Source of the DNA: Candidatus Methylarchaceae archaeon HK01M
GTDB lineage: Archaea; Thermoproteota; Nitrososphaeria; Nitrososphaerales; JACAEJ01
DNA: 19,492 bases
Direction: 5' to 3'
Assembly: GCA_024256245.1 (NCBI GenBank)
Contig: JAKLZD010000122.1
Span: 1-19,492, forward strand
Made by a program: the position numbers and the translations under genes. Shown here piece after piece: positions 6,574 through 14,485 of the stretch. Positions within the stretch are counted from its first letter, which is position 1. The number at the start of each line of letters is the position of its first letter. The notes beneath the pieces are model-generated. The model worked only from the letters and a program-made list of their open reading frames with translations. It ran no database searches and was not told where the DNA came from.

Positions 6574-7209
6574 TTGAGAATACGACATAACCTTTATCTG
6601 GCTTCACCTGCCGTTATAGCCTTATTTGCTTTGCTATTAGTTGATATAATTATAGGAGATTACGAATTCTTTATAATTATAAACCAAGGGATAACAAACC
6701 AGATACTTGACTTTGCATGCGTGTATTTATTCATCCTACTTTTCTCCGCATCCTTCATCCTCTCCCTGATTATCATGTTTACTTCTCATAAGAGTAGCTC
6801 TAAGGCGAGTGGCCTGCTCTCGATTATATCGGGTTTCCTAGCTTATGGAGTAGGTTCTTTACTCAAGATTCTGTTCGGAAGACCAAGGCCCTTTGAGGTT
6901 CTTCCTGCCAGAGTCATCGGTCTGATACATACTACAAGCTTCTCCTTTCCTTCGACAACGACCATGCTCGTGTTCGGACTCGCTTTCCCCATATTATTCC
7001 ATAAGCCTAGATTTGGAACCTCCCTTGTCGCCCTCTCTTTCTTGGTGGGCTTTTCAGTCGTTTATACTGGCTTTCACTTTATAGGAGACGTTATAGCAGG
7101 AGCCTTCTTCTCGTTGATCATAACTCTCTTCATGGATAATTTAAAGCCAAGTATAATGCGTTTTCTAGACCGTTTCGAAAGTGTTGAAGAGACGAAGATA
7201 TTGAAATAG
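6574..7209 (+). CDS. PAP2-fold membrane protein with altered catalytic motifs
   Basis: The 211-residue protein has about six membrane segments and the layout of type 2 phosphatidic acid phosphatases, which hydrolyse lipid phosphates. Motif 1 (K-x6-RP) is intact at K98-P106. Motif 2, normally PSGH, reads P126-S127-T128-T129, so the conserved Gly and His are gone. Motif 3, normally S-R-x5-H-x3-D, reads S161-V162 ... H168 ... D172: the Arg is lost while the nucleophilic His and the Asp remain at exact spacing. It may be catalytically impaired, or may act on another substrate. The start is TTG 6574 after AGAGG near 6558-6562; an ATG close by is out of frame and stops at once. It lies downstream of the DUF4234-like gene. 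Confidence 0.85.
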   Translation: MRIRHNLYLASPAVIALFALLLVDIIIGDYEFFIIINQGITNQILDFACVYLFILLFSASFILSLIIMFTSHKSSSKASGLLSIISGFLAYGVGSLLKILFGRPRPFEVLPARVIGLIHTTSFSFPSTTTMLVFGLAFPILFHKPRFGTSLVALSFLVGFSVVYTGFHFIGDVIAGAFFSLIITLFMDNLKPSIMRFLDRFESVEETKILK

Positions 7210-7247
7210 AGTTAAGATGGCTGATCTAAGCGTGGAAGTACTAATTT

Positions 7248-7274
7248 AGATATCGGTACAGCCCCTCGATATCT
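7248..7274 (+). terminator. perfect 8-bp inverted repeat after the PAP2-like gene
   Basis: AGATATCG at 7248-7255 and CGATATCT at 7267-7274 pair perfectly around an 11-nt loop, 38 nt after the PAP2-like stop codon. Only a weak T-rich stretch follows, so the termination role is tentative. Confidence 0.35.
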
Positions 7275-7405
7275 CATTATTCTTGGTAATGCATACTTTA
7301 TCTCGCTAATGAGTTTTAGAGGCATATGACTTAACGCCAGAGATGGATGGGGATTAATCTCTGCTAGAGATGTTCCAACTGAGATAATTTCTAAAGACTA
7401 AAGAG

Positions 7406-7415
7406 TATATATTAA
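7406..7415 (+). promoter_or_regulatory. remnant TATA box of the peroxiredoxin pseudogene
   Basis: TATATATTAA lies about 17-26 nt upstream of the inferred TTG start (7432), with GGGGGA (7423-7428) between. The dead gene therefore still has recognisable expression signals. Confidence 0.45.
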
Positions 7416-7431
7416 AATTGATGGGGGAAGT

Positions 7432-7891
7432 TTGCTATCTAGATTCGAATTTGTTAGCGAAGGGTATTTGGCTCCAGACTTCACTTTGCGAGCAGATGAT
7501 GGAAGTGAGGTGTCCTTGATTGATTACTGAGGTAAGAAGGTAACCCTATATTTCTGCCCAAAGGACGGGACCCTAGGTTGTACCAAAGAGGCTATCGATT
7601 TCAGGGACATGATCGAAGAGTTTGAGAAGGAAGGCATAGTCATACTCGGCGTAAGCAAGGGTAGGATTCAATCGCACCAGAAGTTCAAGAAAAAACATAA
7701 GTTGCCCTTTCTTTGCTCAGCGACCCTGAAGGAAAATTCTTGGACCTATGCGGTATCTGGAAGAAGAGAAATCTCTACGGTAGGATATTCATGGGTACGG
7801 CCCGAACTACCTTCCTCATCGATGAAAGGAGAATGTGAAAAAGATATATCGGAAGATAAAAGTAAAAGAACATGCTCAAGCCACCTCCTAG
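7432..7891 (+). pseudogene. bcp: BCP-type thioredoxin-dependent peroxiredoxin, inactivated
   Basis: Joining three frames restores a peroxiredoxin of the bacterioferritin comigratory protein family, which reduces peroxides using thioredoxin. The first part reads APDFTL, DGSEVSLIDY, then a TGA (7528-7530) where the family has Arg (DYRGKK), consistent with CGA to TGA. It continues VTLYFCPKDGTLGCTKEA, retaining the peroxidatic Cys, then ILGVSKG and KLPF. A one-base deletion near 7711 shifts the frame to LLSDPEGKFLDLCGIWKKRN, then ARTTFLIDERR. A second one-base loss near 7834 shifts it again to VKKIYRKIKVKEHA and a TAG at 7889-7891. Three lesions at conserved places indicate real decay, not one sequencing error. 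The long open segment 7609-7947 is only part of this wreck. Confidence 0.88.
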
Positions 7892-7963
7892 ACCCGACAG
7901 ATGGCAAGGCAGTCAGGCAAATCATACAAAGAGAGACAGTTAATTAGGAGAGGTGAATGTTGA

Positions 7964-8398
7964 TCATTTCTTGAAAAACAACCAGTTCCTTCCTTTGAGC
8001 CTCACCAGACAGTAATCACCTTTAAGCTTGATGCCTTTGATTTCGAAAACCAACTTTTTTTCATCCCTTTCTTTTAAGATATACTGCCCCTTGTCCCAAA
8101 TTTCCACGGTACCTGCGCCATATTGACCCTCTGGAATCTTTCCTTCAAAATCTGCATATTCGATGGAATGGTCTTCCACTTGAACTGCCAACCTTTTTAC
8201 GCCCTTTTCTATGGGAGGCGTTTTCGGGACTGCCCAACTTTTGAGGACTCGATCCATTTCTAGCCTTAAGTCATAATGAAGATGTGTAGCTTGGTGTTTT
8301 TGGATGACATAAACATTTCCATCACTTTTTTTTTCTTGACCTTTAGGCTCCTTTGTTTCTTCAAAACCTCTCTTCTTCCAATAATTTTTAAGTCCCAT
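7964..8398 (-). CDS. stand-alone LigD-type DNA 3'-phosphoesterase
   Basis: The 144-residue protein equals the phosphoesterase (PE) domain of bacterial ligase D, which trims 3'-phosphates or ribonucleotides from DNA ends before joining. Core motifs are present: KHQATHLHYDLRLE at 34-47 (H35, H41, D43, R45), LKSWAVPK at 52-59, VEDHSIEY at 74-81 (H77, Y81), then FEGKIPEGQYGAG and EIWDKG. The N-terminal motif, usually RDF..TPEP, reads RGF..TKEP (10-18), so an Asp linked to monoesterase activity in the Pseudomonas enzyme appears replaced by Gly. No polymerase, ligase or Ku gene is adjacent; stand-alone archaeal PEs are known. The ATG start follows GGGGCGAG. It is convergent with the peroxiredoxin pseudogene. 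Confidence 0.92.
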   Translation of the reverse strand: MGLKNYWKKRGFEETKEPKGQEKKSDGNVYVIQKHQATHLHYDLRLEMDRVLKSWAVPKTPPIEKGVKRLAVQVEDHSIEYADFEGKIPEGQYGAGTVEIWDKGQYILKERDEKKLVFEIKGIKLKGDYCLVRLKGRNWLFFKK

Positions 8399-8618
8399 TT
8401 TCTCGCCCCTAATAACTATAAAAACAATCGTCTTTATGACTTAGGGTTTTTAAACTTACACCGTCCGGAGCCGCCAGATAGATGAACTCACCTCCAGAAA
8501 GGTCTATCAACAACTATTGAAGCTCCAACCTTTTCTATTGAGCGAACCGCAAAATTCTCTTAAATAACAATCACTAAACTACAATAACAAATATACTTTC
8601 TGGTAATCGATGTTAAAA

Positions 8619-8625
8619 TATAAAA
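8619..8625 (+). promoter_or_regulatory. TATA box of the tRNA-Gln gene
   Basis: TATAAAA lies 35-41 nt before the first tRNA base, consistent with initiation a few bases upstream of the mature 5' end, as is usual for archaeal tRNA genes. Confidence 0.5.
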
Positions 8626-8659
8626 GAATCATTATAGCTGATCAATTATTGCATAATTT

Positions 8660-8748
8660 AGCCCGGTGGTGTAGAGGTCAAGCATAGCGGGCTTTGGAGA
8701 ATCTTTCGAAGTTACCCGCTGACGCCAGTTCGAATCTGGCCCGGGCTA
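8660..8748 (+). tRNA. tRNA-Gln (anticodon UUG) with intron
   Basis: The acceptor arm AGCCCGG pairs with CCGGGCT, with discriminator A73 at 8748. The D arm follows TG at positions 8-9. The anticodon stem GCGGG/CCCGC encloses the spliced loop CTTTGGA, giving anticodon TTG. The variable region is TGAC, and the T arm GCCAG-TTCGAAT-CTGGC is perfect. A 16-nt intron separates positions 37 and 38. CCA is not encoded. A T5 run at 8754-8758 likely ends transcription. The overall sequence agrees with archaeal glutamine tRNAs, which are charged through Glu-tRNA(Gln) amidation. Confidence 0.95.
8698..8713 (+). other. 16-nt tRNA intron between positions 37 and 38
   Basis: Exon CUUUG (tRNA 32-36) pairs with intron CGAAG (8707-8711) as five pairs including one G-U. 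This leaves a 3-nt bulge UUA (8712-8714) before the anticodon stem and a 10-nt loop on the other side: a helix-bulge-loop rather than a full bulge-helix-bulge. Splicing after G37 and within the UUA bulge gives a normal 7-nt anticodon loop. The boundaries could shift by one base. Confidence 0.85.
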
Positions 8749-8829
8749 TCTAATTTTTAAGAATATGAAGAATGGCATCATTTCCTTTAAGTTTCTTGAG
8801 AAACCGATATAGGTCCTAAGTAAATGAAG

Positions 8830-9237
8830 CTAAGATTCCATATAATTTCTTAGTTCTTTTAGAGTTGATACGAGTTGCTCTTCATCATATACTATTCGAT
8901 CTGAAAGGGCGATAGGCCATGGTGAGGACACTCTTCTCTTGCTCATAAAGACCACCTTCTTCCCCATCTGTTTAGCAAAGTAGATCTCTACCGCAACTCC
9001 ATAACTGGGCCCATCGAACAACGCTACAACTACATCGCTCTCTCTAATGAAGTCTAGATCGTGCTTCGTTATATCTTCAGCCAGATATTTTTTATCTCTA
9101 AAATCTTTAATTTGGCTATAATCTTCATAAGAAATCTGATCTATGACATCAAACCCCTCTTTTTTGAGGAGAGACTGTATCTCCCTTATCTCTGAAACTC
9201 CCTTGTCCCCTATGGAACCACAGACCACTATCTTCAT
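8830..9237 (-). CDS. nucleoside 2-deoxyribosyltransferase-like protein
   Basis: The 135-residue protein resembles the nucleoside deoxyribosyltransferase/DNPH1 superfamily, which cleaves or transfers deoxyribose between nucleobases. It opens MKIVVCGSIGD, has DFRDK at 45-49, and shows the family core SDVVVALFDGPSYGVAVE (67-84), where the final Glu (E84) corresponds to the catalytic position. GKKVVFMSK and a PWPI segment follow. Members also include 5'-monophosphate N-glycosidases and proteins of unknown substrate, so activity is not certain. The ATG is preceded by AAGGT about 8 nt upstream. It is the only protein gene between the tRNA and serB. Confidence 0.8.
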   Translation of the reverse strand: MKIVVCGSIGDKGVSEIREIQSLLKKEGFDVIDQISYEDYSQIKDFRDKKYLAEDITKHDLDFIRESDVVVALFDGPSYGVAVEIYFAKQMGKKVVFMSKRRVSSPWPIALSDRIVYDEEQLVSTLKELRNYMES

Positions 9238-9549
9238 CCTGACTTACCTTAAAATCGTACCCCACTATTATGTGTAGCTCGTAAAGTAAAAAGATTATTC
9301 TTTTCGAATGAAGTTCAGTTATGGAGCCTATTGCGGAGGAGAGAATTGTATCCTTCATTCTTTCATTTCTTCTCACTTTTTAAACTGCTCTTCTTGCTAA
9401 ATGTAGTTATCGTAAACTTTGGATAAGTTAAGCATCGGAAATACTTTACCCTGACTAATCAAAGAGCTTAAATTGTTGAGTATATTAATGAACAAGACAA
9501 AAGTAAGTATTAGGGCTTAAATTCGAAAATTAATTTACATGTGGTAACC
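9238..9549. other. 312-base intergenic region between divergent genes
   Basis: I see no gene here. Very short open frames near 9308-9380 lack ribosome sites and codon structure. A TTAAATT-like stretch near 9516 may serve serB. No RNA gene or strong repeat was found. Confidence 0.5.
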
Positions 9550-10731
9550 ATGAGTAATCAACTTTACGTAATTACGGTACAAGGCCTGGATAGACCCGGG
9601 CTTGTAGCAGGGATTTCAGAGATCTTGGCAAATGCGAATGTCAATATAGTGGACATAGATCAGACAGTTATAAGAAAACTCTTTGCCATGTTTATAATAG
9701 CAGACTTCACCAGTTCCACTCAAACTTATAAAAAAGTAAGAGAAAGACTCATAAAAAAAGCCAAAGAGCTCAATATGAAGGTTTCTATCGAGCCTTACAC
9801 ACTGAATGAGGGTTTATGGAGAAAAGAAGAGAGGAAACTGATTCTACTGACGATAATAGGAAAAGATAGACCTGGTATAGTTGCCAGATTCTCCAATATT
9901 TGTGCGGAAAACGGTGTAAACATAGAAAGGGCAAAGATGATGGCAAGGGGGGATACGATAGCAATGGAACTGCTTCTAAATACAGAGAACCTTTCCGTGG
10001 ATTTCAATGGTTTTAAAGACTCTCTCCATAGAGCAAGTCTAGGGCTGGGCTTGAGTGCCATAATTCAGAGACAGGATGTCTATCGGAAAGCGAAGAAGCT
10101 TGTCGTCTGTGATCTAGATTCAACCATCATCCAGCAGGAGATAATAGACGAACTTAGCGCCGTAGCGGGGGTTGGTGAAAAGGTTGAATCGATAACGATA
10201 AGAGCCATGGAAGGAAAGATGGATTACACCAAGGCTCTGAAAGAGAGGGTCAAGCTCTTAAAGGGTCTACCAGTATCAGCTTTGGATGAAATTCTAAAGA
10301 ATATAACATTCAGTAGAGGGGTCGAGGATCTACTACTGGTCTTGAAAGAGCTTGGCTGTAAAATAGCGATCATCACTGGGAGTTTCTCTTATTTTACAGA
10401 TAAGATCAAACAAAAATTCGATATAGATTACGTCTTTGCCAACGAACTGATAATAGAAGATGGCAAACTCACTGGAGAAGTCAAGGAGCCTATAATCGAT
10501 GCTGAGATGAAGAGAAGATCGATTCAAGAGCTTATAGAGAAAGAAGGGATCAAAAGGGAAGAGGTTATTGCCATAGGCGATGGTGCTAACGATAGATTCA
10601 TGCTCATGGAGGCTGGCTTGGGGATTGCCTTCGATGCAAAGGAAATCTTAAGAAAAGTTGCAGACGGTGTGATAAAGAAGGACAATTTAGGCGGACTGAT
10701 CTACTGTCTGAGCGAATTTAAGGACTATTGA
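9550..10731 (+). CDS. serB: phosphoserine phosphatase with two N-terminal ACT domains
   Basis: This enzyme hydrolyses O-phosphoserine, the last step of serine biosynthesis. Counting from ATG 9550 (393 residues), two ACT domains cover about 1-80 and 95-170; both open with a D-R-P-G turn (LDRPG, KDRPG) and probably sense an amino acid. The HAD catalytic domain follows: nucleophile motif DLDST at 188-192, motif II Thr/Ser in ITGS near 275-278, and GDGAND at 343-348. I prefer ATG 9550 because GTGGT just upstream can act as ribosome site; GTG 9541 in the same frame would add three residues. The double-ACT layout is shared with bacterial long forms. The 3' end overlaps the convergent ppdK gene by 7 bases. 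Confidence 0.93.
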   Translation: MSNQLYVITVQGLDRPGLVAGISEILANANVNIVDIDQTVIRKLFAMFIIADFTSSTQTYKKVRERLIKKAKELNMKVSIEPYTLNEGLWRKEERKLILLTIIGKDRPGIVARFSNICAENGVNIERAKMMARGDTIAMELLLNTENLSVDFNGFKDSLHRASLGLGLSAIIQRQDVYRKAKKLVVCDLDSTIIQQEIIDELSAVAGVGEKVESITIRAMEGKMDYTKALKERVKLLKGLPVSALDEILKNITFSRGVEDLLLVLKELGCKIAIITGSFSYFTDKIKQKFDIDYVFANELIIEDGKLTGEVKEPIIDAEMKRRSIQELIEKEGIKREEVIAIGDGANDRFMLMEAGLGIAFDAKEILRKVADGVIKKDNLGGLIYCLSEFKDY

Positions 10732-13406
10732 TCTATCTGCTCGAATCTTACTTTAGAATCATTGGCTGATGATCTATCCATCTTGATCTTGGCTTGAGCT
10801 GCAGCGAATCTTGCAATGGGCACTCTAAAAGGTGAACAACTCACGTAATCCAGACCTATCTCATGGCAGAACTCCACAGACGCTGGGTCTCCACCATGTT
10901 CGCCACAGATTCCTATCTCAATGTCATGCCTTGTCTTTCTTCCGAAATCCACACATATCTTCATAATCTTGCCCACACCTTCACGATCTAAAGTCTCGAA
11001 GGGGTTTGCCTCCAAAATATTCTCATTAAGGTAATTGTACAAGAACTTGGCTTCAGCATCATCTCTACTATAGCCAAAGACGGTCTGAGTCAGATCGTTT
11101 GTACCAAAGGAGAAGAACTCTGCATATCTGGCCATCTCATCGGCTGTCAAGGCTGCTCTTGGCACTTCTATCATGGTCCCTATCATATACTCCAACTTTA
11201 ATCCAGCCTCCTCCATCACCCTCTTGGCCACGTCTTCTATCCTTTGCCTCAAGAAACTTATCTCGCTTGCCTTGCCCACTAAAGGTAGCATTATCTCCAA
11301 TTTTACAGATATGTTCTCTTTAGCCAGCTCCGTAGCCGCCTCAAAGATCGCCCTCGTCTGCATTTCATAAATCTCAGGGTAGCGTATACCCAGCCTGCAA
11401 CCACGATGGCCGAGCATGGGGTTATGTTCATTAAGCGTCTGAACCTTCTTCAGCACATTCGTCTTTTTAAGGAAGGCTTCTTCATCCTTTCCTGAAAGTC
11501 TTAACTCAGTAGTCTCAACAAGCAGATCCTCCAACCTCGGTAGAAATTCATGTAATGGGAGATCGAGGAGCCTGATCGTCACAGGTAGGCCGTCCATGAT
11601 CTTGAAGATCTCGTTAAAATCCCCCCTCTGCATAGGTAAGAGCTTATTCAAGGCAATCTTTCTATCTTCTTCAGTATTAGCCATTATCATCTCTTGCACA
11701 ATAGGTAAACGATCTTGAGCATTGAACATGCGCTCAGTACGGCAGAGGCCTATCCCTTCTGCTCCGAACATCCTTGCCCTCTCGGCACCTTCCGGTGTAT
11801 CCGCATTGGTGCGTACGCCTAAAGTTCTGATCTCATCCGTCCAACCCAGTAACTCTCGAATCTCTGGACTCAACTCTGGTTCTATAGTGGGCACCTCCCC
11901 CTTTATTATGTATCCTCTAGAACCATCTATGGTGATAATATCTCCTTTTTCGATCGTTATATCCCCAACCATGAACTTCTCCGCCTCAGAGTCTATCTTC
12001 ACCTCCCCTGCCCCTGAGACACACGGTTTGCCCATCCCCCTTGCCACTACAGCAGCATGGCTAGTCATTCCTCCCCTGCTAGTTAAAATGCCTTGAGCTG
12101 CCACCATGCCATGAATATCCTCTGGTGTAGTCTCCATCCTAACTAAGATGACCTTCTCCCCCGCACTCCCACGCTTGTCAGCCTCATCGACATCGAAGAT
12201 AACTATCCCTGAAGCCGCACCAGGAGATGCTGGAAGTCCTTTAGCAATAAGCTCTATCTCTGCATTTGGGTCTATTCGCCTGTGTAGTAGTCGTTCGATC
12301 TGCTTCGGCTCTATCCTCATTAATGCCTCTTCTTTACTGATGAGACCTTCTTTCGCCATATCTACCGCTATCTTGACCGCTGCCTGTGCTGTGCGTTTCC
12401 CAGACCTTGTCTGCAACATGTAAAATACGTCATTCTCAATTGTGAACTCTATATCTTGTATATCCTTATAATGCCTCTCCAGCAGATCACAAGTACGTTG
12501 TAATTCTTTATAAATATGAGGCGCCTCCGCCTTTAGCTGATCGATGGACTTCGGTGTGCGTATGCCCGCTACAACATCCTCACCTTGAGCATTCATAAGG
12601 TACTCTCCATATAGCTCCTTCTCTCCAGTTGCAGGGTTTCGAGTGAAGGCTACGCCCGTACCCGAATCTAGACCTCTATTCCCGAATACCATCGCTTGTA
12701 TGTTTACAGCTGTACCCAGATCGTTTGAAATTTTGTTGACTTTACGATATACTATGGCCCTTGGATTATTCCATGAATCGAAGACCGCCCTAATAGCCAT
12801 GAATAGCTGTTGATAAGGTTCTTGAGGAAAATCTTTGCCAATCTCTATCTTTATCAGCTTTTTATACTCCTCTGCTATCTCCTTAAGAGCTTCAGCGTCT
12901 AAATCTAGATCCAACTTCGCATCTAACTTGTGTTTATACTCCTCTAGTATTCTCTCAAATTTGTCACGTTTTATATCTAAGACGACATTGCCAAACATCT
13001 CTATGAGCCGTCTGTAACAATCATAAGCAACTCTCTCGTCATTGGTTGCCTTTGCTAAGCCCTTGACAGTTATATCGTTCAGACCAAGGTTGAGGATGGT
13101 ATCCATCATACCAGGCATAGAGACTGGTGCTCCAGATCGGACAGAAACCAGTAAAGGGTCGGAGGGATCCCCAAACTTCTTTCCCATTTTCTTTTCTATA
13201 TGCTTAATTTTCTCAAGAACTTCCTTTTCTAAGCCATCTGGAAAGCGTTGTTTCATGGTATTGTATTTCTTACAAGCCTCGGTGGTTATGGTGATCCCTG
13301 GAGGTACGGGTAAGCCTATCCTTGTCATTTCAGCTAGATCTGCTCCCTTGCCTCCCAAAAGTGACCTTAACCTAGTATTTCCCTCTTCAAATAAGTAGAC
13401 CCACAT
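10725..13406 (-). CDS. ppdK: pyruvate phosphate dikinase
   Basis: This 893-residue cytoplasmic enzyme interconverts pyruvate, ATP and phosphate with phosphoenolpyruvate, AMP and pyrophosphate, linking glycolysis and gluconeogenesis. The ATP-grasp domain covers about 1-340 (GGKGADLAEM near 18-27; SVRSGAP at 88-94). The swivelling domain carries SRGGMTSHAAVVARGMGKP with phosphohistidine H450. The PEP/pyruvate TIM barrel covers about 520-875, including GTNDLTQ and ICGEHGGDP with catalytic Cys 834. Full length and all key residues are present. A short polar tail (about 876-893) follows the barrel and overlaps the serB stop. The ATG start has only a weak upstream purine site; a TATTTAATAT-like element lies near 13441-13450. 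Confidence 0.97.
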   Translation of the reverse strand: MWVYLFEEGNTRLRSLLGGKGADLAEMTRIGLPVPPGITITTEACKKYNTMKQRFPDGLEKEVLEKIKHIEKKMGKKFGDPSDPLLVSVRSGAPVSMPGMMDTILNLGLNDITVKGLAKATNDERVAYDCYRRLIEMFGNVVLDIKRDKFERILEEYKHKLDAKLDLDLDAEALKEIAEEYKKLIKIEIGKDFPQEPYQQLFMAIRAVFDSWNNPRAIVYRKVNKISNDLGTAVNIQAMVFGNRGLDSGTGVAFTRNPATGEKELYGEYLMNAQGEDVVAGIRTPKSIDQLKAEAPHIYKELQRTCDLLERHYKDIQDIEFTIENDVFYMLQTRSGKRTAQAAVKIAVDMAKEGLISKEEALMRIEPKQIERLLHRRIDPNAEIELIAKGLPASPGAASGIVIFDVDEADKRGSAGEKVILVRMETTPEDIHGMVAAQGILTSRGGMTSHAAVVARGMGKPCVSGAGEVKIDSEAEKFMVGDITIEKGDIITIDGSRGYIIKGEVPTIEPELSPEIRELLGWTDEIRTLGVRTNADTPEGAERARMFGAEGIGLCRTERMFNAQDRLPIVQEMIMANTEEDRKIALNKLLPMQRGDFNEIFKIMDGLPVTIRLLDLPLHEFLPRLEDLLVETTELRLSGKDEEAFLKKTNVLKKVQTLNEHNPMLGHRGCRLGIRYPEIYEMQTRAIFEAATELAKENISVKLEIMLPLVGKASEISFLRQRIEDVAKRVMEEAGLKLEYMIGTMIEVPRAALTADEMARYAEFFSFGTNDLTQTVFGYSRDDAEAKFLYNYLNENILEANPFETLDREGVGKIMKICVDFGRKTRHDIEIGICGEHGGDPASVEFCHEIGLDYVSCSPFRVPIARFAAAQAKIKMDRSSANDSKVRFEQIDQ

Positions 13407-13523
13407 CGCTTTATCTGCCTTTTTTTTGGAAGGGATTTGATATTAAATATTTTCGATAGGAGATATGCCTTCTTTGACAATCATTTTTAACCGGAGTTTA
13501 TTATAACATTAAGGAGCGCCTAT

Positions 13524-14048
13524 ATGATCCATAGAGCAAAACTCTATGTCTACCAGATGAGACAAGACGACCAAAGAAAGTGCACTTCAGCAAAGCTCTG
13601 CCGTTTAGGCTTGGTCCGCCCAATCCACTATAGATACAGAATCCCAAAGAAGGGCATAACTCTTAATCCAAAGGTAACAGATGTATTCTCCCCTGAAGAT
13701 AAGCTTCATCTGAGCCATGGTCTTGTGGCCATAGATTGCTCATGGAAGAGGATAGATGAAGTCTTTACGAAAAGATTTAGAGGCTTGAACAGGAGGCTTC
13801 CCCTATTGATGGCATCCAACCCCATAAATTATGGTAAATTATCCATGTTAAGCTCGGTTGAAGCACTTGCTTCTGCGCTTTACATAGCTAATTGTATCGA
13901 AGAGAGCAAGAAGCTGATGCGGATCTTTAAGTGGGGGCCAAATTTCTTAGAGTTGAACAAGAATCCCCTTGAAGATTATAGGCTTGCTGAAGGCCGTGAA
14001 GATATAATCAAGATCGAAAAGGAGTATTTTGGATTTATTGAAAGATAG
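13524..14048 (+). CDS. tsr3: Tsr3 (DUF367) rRNA aminocarboxypropyltransferase
   Basis: The 174-residue protein belongs to the Tsr3 family, SPOUT-like enzymes that transfer the aminocarboxypropyl group of SAM to a methylated pseudouridine of the small-subunit rRNA. Visible family motifs are DDQRKCTSAKLCRLGL (15-30), LSHGLVAIDCSWKRI (63-77), RRLPLLMASNPINYGK (90-105), LSSVEALASALYI (109-121) and FKWGPNFLELN (135-145). Length is typical for archaea. ATG 13524 follows GGAG at 13513-13516 with 7-nt spacing. It is divergent from ppdK and is followed by the RNase P RNA gene on the same strand. Confidence 0.94.
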   Translation: MIHRAKLYVYQMRQDDQRKCTSAKLCRLGLVRPIHYRYRIPKKGITLNPKVTDVFSPEDKLHLSHGLVAIDCSWKRIDEVFTKRFRGLNRRLPLLMASNPINYGKLSMLSSVEALASALYIANCIEESKKLMRIFKWGPNFLELNKNPLEDYRLAEGREDIIKIEKEYFGFIER

Positions 14049-14199
14049 ATATAATTTATCTTCTCTCTAATTGATTTTTCTATTTCCTGCCCATAACAAG
14101 TTATTTCGTTACGAACTTCTCAACCTAAAATTTATTCCTAAACAAAGTAGTCACCAAAATCGAAAGACTAATAGGTCAAAATTGGAATTATTAACATCG

Positions 14200-14485
14200 A
14201 TGCGAGTCGGTGAGCGGGTTACGGGGCTACGCCCTGAGGAAGCTCCTCTCTCCATGCAGAAACGTGGCGCCGTGAGGCGCAACCAGAGATGGTTGGCAAC
14301 AAAACAGAAACGAGATCTGAACCAGAGTGCACGATGATAAATCATTGAGGTTTCTGGGTAGGAGTGAAACGGTTGACCCACGTGGAGCAAGACCAAAAGA
14401 AGTCGATGAGTTCTGCATGAGACTTGGGTAGGTCGCTAAGTCGAATCCCGCATAAAACAGAAAGAGGGCTACTGCCGACACGCAT
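14200..14485 (+). ncRNA. rnpB: RNase P RNA, archaeal type
   Basis: The ribozyme subunit that matures tRNA 5' ends. The ends pair as helix P1: ATGCG-A-GTCGG (14200-14210) with CCGAC-A-CGCAT (14475-14485), ten pairs and one A/A mismatch. Conserved segments occur in order: GAGGAAGCTCC (14236-14246, CR-I), AGTGAAACGG (near 14363-14372), GAGCAAGACC (14385-14394), GGGTAGGTCGCTAAG, and the 3' core ACAGAAAG (14457-14464, CR-V). Length of about 286 nt suits archaeal forms. The last 17 bases overlap the 3' end of the opposite-strand gene at 14469-14984. The exact ends are set by P1 pairing. Confidence 0.92.

Noticed and set aside
7528..7530. TGA as a selenocysteine codon in the peroxiredoxin
   Set aside because: It falls at the conserved Arg of DYRGKK, not at the active-site Cys, and two frameshifts follow.
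9308..9382. Two tiny plus-strand frames in the serB upstream region
   Set aside because: They are 20-30 codons, overlap each other in different frames and lack ribosome sites.
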